Shown here piece by piece: positions 59,393 through 64,000 of a stretch of DNA of 64,000 nt (the stretch's first letter is position 1; each line of letters opens with the position of its first letter). The DNA comes from Meloidogyne chitwoodi. Its lineage: Eukaryota; Nematoda; Chromadorea; Rhabditida; Meloidogynidae. Below the pieces are notes generated by a model. The model was given only the letters and a program-made list of their open reading frames with translations. It did not search any database and was not told the DNA's origin. The translations under genes and the position numbers were made by a program. The stretch lies in assembly GCA_015183035.1 (NCBI GenBank), contig JACZZP010000002.1, forward strand, positions 2,418,001 to 2,482,000. Reading direction: 5' to 3'.

Positions 59393-59938
59393 ATGAATTT
59401 TGGAACTGGTCCAACACCAAAATTTTGTCATGTATGCCGAACATGGATTGGGGTATTCGAGGATAAAGTACAATGTGAAAAGTATACTAGTAAGTTTTAA
59501 ATTTAAAATAAACTTGAAAATCAGAATATATAAAATAAACTTAAAATCAGAATATATAAAATAAACTTAAAATCAGAATTTATAAAATAAACTTGAAAAT
59601 CAGAATTTATAAAATAAACTTGAAAATCAGAATTTATAAAATAAACTTGAAAATCAGAATTTATAAAATAAACTTGAAAATCAGAATTTATAAAATAAAC
59701 TTGAAAATCAGAATTTAACTATAATATAAATTTTTCAGTGCACAAAAGTTGTTTTAAATGTGCTGTATGTGATTGTCAATTGGAACCAGGATGTTGTTCT
59801 AGAGATGATGGTTTAACAAACTTACAATTTATGTGCAATATTAAATCTCCCATTTGGTTTTGTTCCATTCATATGATGCTTGGCTCTGGAGAAAAATATC
59901 AAGCATTAAGACAGAAATATGGAAAAGTACAAAATTAA
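59393..59938 (+). CDS. Short LIM-like zinc-binding protein, copy 2
   Basis: Tandem paralogue of the gene at 58324 with the same intron position and phase. Exons 59393-59490 and about 59737-59938. MNFGTGPTPKFCHVCRTWIG, VFEDKVQCEK, MHKSCFKCAVCDCQLEPGCC and FCSIHMMLGSGEKY repeat the same Cys/His ligand set. Differences cluster in the second half: DKRSPLW becomes NIKSPIW, EKCQMLREKLA becomes EKYQALRQKYG, and one extra Cys appears (PGCC). Intact, about 98 residues. Its intron carries more copies of the same 27-bp repeat. Confidence 0.75.
59505..59720. repeat. 27-bp intronic minisatellite, ~8 copies (LIM copy 2)
   Basis: Same unit and orientation as in LIM copy 1 (TAAACTTGAAAATCAGAATT + TATAAAA); the first units are slightly degenerate (AATATATAAAATAAACTTAA). 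Confidence 0.92.
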
Positions 59939-60444
59939 ATTTAACAAATTTTAATTGTGTAATATTCTTTTCTTAAATGAAATAAAATATTTTATAAAAG
60001 AAATAAAAAATTTATATATATTGTGAGGAGGAAATTTTGGTTTTTCATATTTACATGTAAATACTGAGATAAATAAAATAATTTAATCTAAGCCTATCCT
60101 TTAAAATTTAGTAAGCTAAAAATCTCTTTAAAATAAAATTGCATTGTTTGAAAAATATAATAAATAATATAAATTTTTATTTTAAAATAATTTTGTTTAT
60201 CACGTGTCAGAAATTACACAAATACATTAATTAAAATTAAGTTAAATATATTGACTTTAATAACAACAAAAAAAGTGAGTAAAAAGGATAAAAATATGTT
60301 CAAAATACTGTTGACTCTCGTTATAAGGACACACCGATAAAATTAATTGTAGTGTCCTTATAACGAGAGTAAACATTTAATAAAATATATTAGATGGCTA
60401 TTAATTATCCTTTTATGTCTTTCACTTTAATTATTCTTAAAAGT
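59939..60444. other. Convergent spacer with hairpin element
   Basis: Non-coding apart from the inverted repeat at 60310-60374. Confidence 0.5.
60310..60374. mobile_element. 65-bp inverted repeat (TIR-only MITE or transposon remnant)
   Basis: ACTCTCGTTATAAGGACAC at 60314-60332 is perfectly complementary to GTGTCCTTATAACGAGAGT at 60352-60370, with a 19-nt loop. Pairing extends 4 nt outward with one mismatch. CTCGTTATAA-type ends are seen in pogo/Tigger-like DNA transposons; the assignment is tentative. Confidence 0.7.
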
Positions 60445-60681
60445 TTATCCACCACCTGTTCCCCCTCCAGGAGGTTTTTTATGTCCCACTCCTCCCATAT
60501 TCGGCCCTTCTCCTCTTTTACGTCTTGAATTATTTTTGTAATAAATTCCTTGTTCGTGTCCTGATCCTCTCATACTAGGCCCTAGAACATTTGAAGAATT
60601 TATCGAATTTGAAGAATTTGTTTCAATAATAAAATTATGAAATAAAATAAATAAATAAATATAAATTAAAGAAAATTTCAT
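60445..60681 (-). CDS. Small secreted precursor with two GP(S/N)MxGxGH repeats (CEP/CLE-like)
   Basis: Intronless, 78 residues, ATG 60681 on the minus strand. Signal peptide MKFSLIYIYLFILFHNFIIE, then an Asn/Ser-rich linker. Two related motifs follow: VLGPSMRGSGHEQG and EGPNMGGVGHKKPP, separated by IYYKNNSRRKRG, whose RRKR is a strong basic cleavage site. The tail is GGGTGGG. The shared pattern is G-P-[SN]-M-x-G-x-G-H. Plant CEP peptides end in PGxSPGxGH, and CLE peptides contain SGPNP. Root-knot nematodes are known to secrete mimics of both, and 16D10 ends KKPSGPNPGGNN. The resemblance is short and could be convergent on Gly/Pro bias. A nematode neuropeptide is the alternative. Confidence 0.65.
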   Translation of the reverse strand: MKFSLIYIYLFILFHNFIIETNSSNSINSSNVLGPSMRGSGHEQGIYYKNNSRRKRGEGPNMGGVGHKKPPGGGTGGG

Positions 60682-61222
60682 TTTTAATAAAATTTAACAT
60701 TTTTCGTTCACTTTAAATAAACAAAATATTATTAATCTTTAACCTAAAAAAATTTTATTATTTGAACAAAAATAAAAATAAATTTAATAAAAATTGTAAT
60801 AAAAACGTGGGTAACTTTTTATGATTTTATTTTATATTTTTTTGAAAGTTTTATTTTTAAAAATTTTATTAAATAATATTTGTTGAACAAACTTTAACTA
60901 AAGAACAAATTTTATTTTTTTTGGTTATTTAAAAAATTAATAGTATAATATTTGCCCGTTTTATAAGTCAAAACGCGTATATTTACAAGCAAAGTGTAAA
61001 GTTTATTTATTTATTTATTCTGAAATACCGTATTCACTCGATTAATTATTCTGATGTGAGTAATTATTGTTTCAACCTGTCGCTGGAGAGAAATCGAGGT
61101 GGGGTAATTAATTGGGGTAGGGAAATTAATCGAGTAAATAAAATATATTAAATTTTATTAATTAAAAAAAATAAAAAATATTTAAAATTTTTATAGCTCT
61201 AAAAATAATAATAAAATAAAAT
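60682..61222. other. Spacer with 110-bp inverted repeat
   Basis: No gene. TATTCACTCGATTAATTA (61031-61048) and AAATTAATCGAGTAAATA (61123-61140) are inverted (16 of 18), a possible MITE remnant with a GC-richer centre. Confidence 0.5.
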
Positions 61223-63869
61223 TTATAACAGTTGAACAAACATTTCTTTTCCTAAAATAAAAATAATTGAGGAGAAGAAAATAAATATATTGGTATATAA
61301 ATTTAAAGAAAATTTTTGAGCAGAGTTTGACGTCTTTTTTTGTTTTTCAGCTTCCTCATCCATGTGTTCTATATTAACGACTGCCTCTATATCTGCGTTT
61401 TGGCCTTTTTCAGGAGTGCGAGATTCATTGTTTGGATTTAAAGCAATTACTAGACCACCACTATCATCGGTGAAGCCAACCTCAAAAATTTCAAAATGTC
61501 AAAAATTTCAAATGTCAAGAATATAAAAATGTCAAGAATATCAAAAATTTCAAAACGTCAAAAATATCAAAATGTTAAAAATTTCAAAATTTCAAAAATT
61601 TCAAAAATGTCAAAAATTTCAAAATGTCAAAAATTTCAAAAATGTCAAAAATTTCAAAAATGTCAAAAATTTCAAAATCGCCTTGTAAATTATAATTGAG
61701 ACTCTAATTGACCTAATTAATTATTATTCGTTTTGCTTAATTTTTGAGACAAAAGAAACAAAAAATAACCTTAGCAGGATCACTCGGAACACAATTATAT
61801 GTCCCTGCAATTCTGAGGGTGTACAATCCTTCTCGGCATACACAAAGGGTTCCATTGCATTTTGAATCAAGTAGACATTCTTGATCTTTTTCGCAACTCT
61901 GACCTAATTAGAAAAATAATTCTGAGACTCTAATGGTCTAATAAAAATTTTAAAATAGAATTTAAGACTCTAAGTAACCTAAATAATAATTTTTTAAGTT
62001 TATTTAAAAATGACTCTAACAACCCGACAATACTCTAATGACCCCTTTATAGAATTTTCTGAAATTTAGTGGTTATTTTTTACCAGGAAAGGCAATTTGA
62101 GCATCTCCTCCAATTGTTCCATCTAATCCACCAAATTCACCTCCATTATCATTTTCATAGAGATTCTGTAGATGTGGTAGTTCATTTCTTTAAATTAAAA
62201 AAAATTAAATTAATTAATTTAAAAAAATTAAATTTACTCAGCAAACGCTTCTTCTTCTTCTCCATCCATTTCCCATCCAACAATACGTTGCTCATTCGTA
62301 TTAATATTATTTAACCATTCAATTAATGGAGAATAATATTCAAGCAATGGGTTAGTATCTTTTTTAGTGAAAGAAAAAAATTAAAAAAATTTTTCTAAAA
62401 ATTTTTCTAAAAATTTTTAGAAAAATTTTTTAAAATTTTTTGAAATTTTAAAAATTTCAAAATACCAAGATTTCTATTTCCTGTCAATTTCTCAAACGAA
62501 TCAAGCCAAGAAACTGAACCACCACTTTTTATTGCATCGTGAATATCCTAAAATTAGTTAATCCAACTTGCAGCTTTTTAAACGCAATGATAAAATCATA
62601 AAGTTTTTGAAAAGCTACAAGTTGGAATATTAACCAAAATGACTAAAATACAATTAAATTTCTAATTTTTTAATTCTAAAAAATTATATTATGTATAAAG
62701 AAATTTTATAAAATAGAGGTTTAAATTAAATAAAAGGTTTAATAAAATATTAAAAGTTTAATTAATCCATTACCTTCATTTCTTCTCTCTCTGGTAAACA
62801 TCCCTCGCTTAATTTATTTTTACACAATTTTTTTAATATTTGAAATTGTGTAATATAAGCAATAGTATCACGAGTAGCTGGGGCATGTAATTGAGTTATT
62901 ATTGGAGAAGCTATTGGATCGCTTTCTATTGCCCTTGGATCGGCCATTGAAGGAGCTATTATTCCTTGATATTTTTGCCTTTAGAATGAATTTAAAAAAT
63001 TAGAAATTTAAAAAGAATCAGAATTTTCTGTGAAAAAATCAGAATTTTTAGAAAATCAGAATTTTAAAAAAATCAGAATTTTTGAAAATCAGAATTTTAT
63101 ATAAAATCAGAATTTTAAAAAAATCAGAATTTTTGAAAATCAGAATTTTATATAAAATCAGAATTTTAAAAAAATCAGCATTTTTGAAAATCAGAATTTT
63201 ATAGAAAATCAGAATTTTATAGAAAATCAGAATTTTATAAAAAATCAGAATTTTTTCTTCAAAAAATCAGAATTTTCTCAAATTACCTTAAATTCCACCA
63301 CTCAATTGACCAATTTGAAGGTGTTATGCTTTCATTAAAAACAGAATATCTCCATTTATCTATTAAAAATACATATTTAATTTTATTTAATTCAAAAAAT
63401 CTCTAATTAACCAGCAACAATAGCAAAAGGTAATTTAACAAATTCTTCAATTGCTTCTTTATATAATTTATTTATTTCTGCTGATTCACTATGTTCAATA
63501 CGATCATTTAATATTTTAATAGAACGTAAATAATCTACATTTCTGGCTATAACACTAAATGCACCTGCTAGTGCAGAGCTTAGACTGAAATTTTAATTTA
63601 ATATTTTTAATTTTATTTTTAGATAAATTTTTCTTTTGAATTTTGATATTCAAATTTATTAATTATTTGCCTTGGATTAGGTGCATCTCTCAAAAGAATA
63701 GGTTGATGTCTTGAACCATATTGATAATATAATTTAGCCATTAAACGATGAGATTGAATAAATTCCTGTTATTTATTTATTTTTTAAATAGAATATACCT
63801 ATATTATTTTAATGTTACCTGTTCACTGAGCTGACCACAGACTTTAATTCTATAGTCTTGACCACTCAT
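61223..63869 (-). CDS. acn-1: ACN-1-like protein: catalytically inactive ACE (M2 family) homologue, 3' part
   Basis: Homologue of angiotensin-converting enzyme that has lost its zinc site, as described for C. elegans ACN-1, which is needed for moulting. The 5' part lies right of the window. Exons from 63869 downward encode MSGQDYRIKVCGQLSEQ (ACE: DFRIKQC), then EFIQSHRLMAKLYYQY, aligning with ACE VAHHEMGHIQYFMQY. HExxH is therefore replaced by HRLMA. The third-ligand motif HEAIGD is replaced by SSALAG. DKWRYSVFNESITPSNWSIE, WWNLRQKYQGI and YITQFQILKKLC are strongly conserved. A unique tail follows: a Cys-rich module (QSCEKDQECLLDSKCNGTLC, CREGLY), an acidic linker, and a C-terminal hydrophobic segment (NIFIFFSSIIFILG), a likely membrane or GPI anchor. 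One intron (from about 63671) appears to use a GC donor. Confidence 0.85.
61487..61690. repeat. TTTCAAAAATGTCAAAAA tandem repeat in acn-1-like intron
   Basis: About a dozen 15-18-bp units. The short open frame across it is artefactual. Confidence 0.88.
63000..63285. repeat. AAAATCAGAATTTT tandem repeat in acn-1-like intron
   Basis: About 16 copies of AATCAGAATTTT with TATA or AAAA spacers, including a ~68-bp higher-order unit repeated near 63055 and 63110. Confidence 0.88.
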
Positions 63870-64000
63870 CTGTTAAAATACAAGTTTAATGATATCAGAA
63901 TTCTGATTTTAAATTAAGTAAAATCAGAATTAAGTTGAAATCTGAAGGTTGAAAATCAGAGCAAAAAGAATTTTTATTAGAACATTCAGAATTTTTAATA

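Noticed and set aside
61496..61699. ORF with KISKMSKISK repeats
   Set aside because: Translation of an ATGTCAAAAATTTCAAA tandem repeat in an acn-1-like intron.

Overview
The window is very AT-rich, intron-dense eukaryotic DNA. Most introns are short (about 30-250 bp) with GT..AG ends and T-rich acceptors. The gene content is nematode: a cuticle collagen with a furin-like site, a 7TM chemoreceptor-like protein, an inactive ACE homologue of the ACN-1 type, a Hsp12/16-like small heat shock protein, a PBC-class homeobox gene, and several short secreted or peptide-precursor genes. The base composition and the small secreted peptides, one resembling plant peptide hormones, suggest a plant-parasitic tylenchid such as Meloidogyne. 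That last step is inference. Gene models were assembled by hand from splice signals and reading-frame continuity, so exon edges are approximate by a few bases.

Layout. 0-6.3 kb, + strand: 3' end of a TTC38-like TPR gene, a cuticle collagen, and an unrecognised Asn/Gln-rich protein. 6.5-8.2 kb, - strand: a 7TM chemoreceptor-like gene. 10.9 kb, +: a tiny secreted Cys/Gly peptide. 11.5-12.2 kb, -: a small heat shock protein. 14.9-21.0 kb, +: a secreted Pro/Gln-rich protein, a TIKI/TraB-family protease with a C-terminal membrane anchor, and a PBC homeobox gene. 21.2-24.0 kb, -: a cytochrome P450. 25.2-28.0 kb, +: a GH30 glucosylceramidase. 28.0-35.6 kb: a gene-poor stretch rich in small inverted-repeat elements. 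35.6-46.1 kb, +: a BTB-like protein, a short protein whose N-terminus looks like the TDP-43 N-terminal domain without RNA-binding domains, and a UDP-glycosyltransferase. 46.9-48.0 kb, +: two intronless paralogous neuropeptide-like precursors. 48.6-54.9 kb, -: a long secreted low-complexity protein ending in a MAM-like domain. 57.1-59.9 kb, +: a Cys-rich secreted protein and two tandem LIM-like genes. 60.4 kb, -: a short secreted precursor with CEP/CLE-like repeats. 61.2 kb to the right edge, -: the 3' part of an acn-1-like gene.

Repeats are the second theme. A family of about 200-bp elements with inverted ends recurs at least eight times in intergenic DNA and introns. One pair is joined head to head as a perfect 36-bp palindrome. 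Introns and spacers also carry minisatellites built on ATCAGAATT, on the palindrome TTTCCGGAAA, and on AAACTTAAGTTT-type words. Several other solitary inverted repeats look like MITE remnants.

The genes are not a visible operon or pathway. P450, UGT and sHSP are all stress or detoxification types but are scattered on both strands. The most interesting candidates are the paired peptide precursors, the CEP/CLE-like precursor, and the stand-alone TDP-43-NTD-like protein. No tRNA, rRNA, CRISPR or prokaryotic feature was seen.
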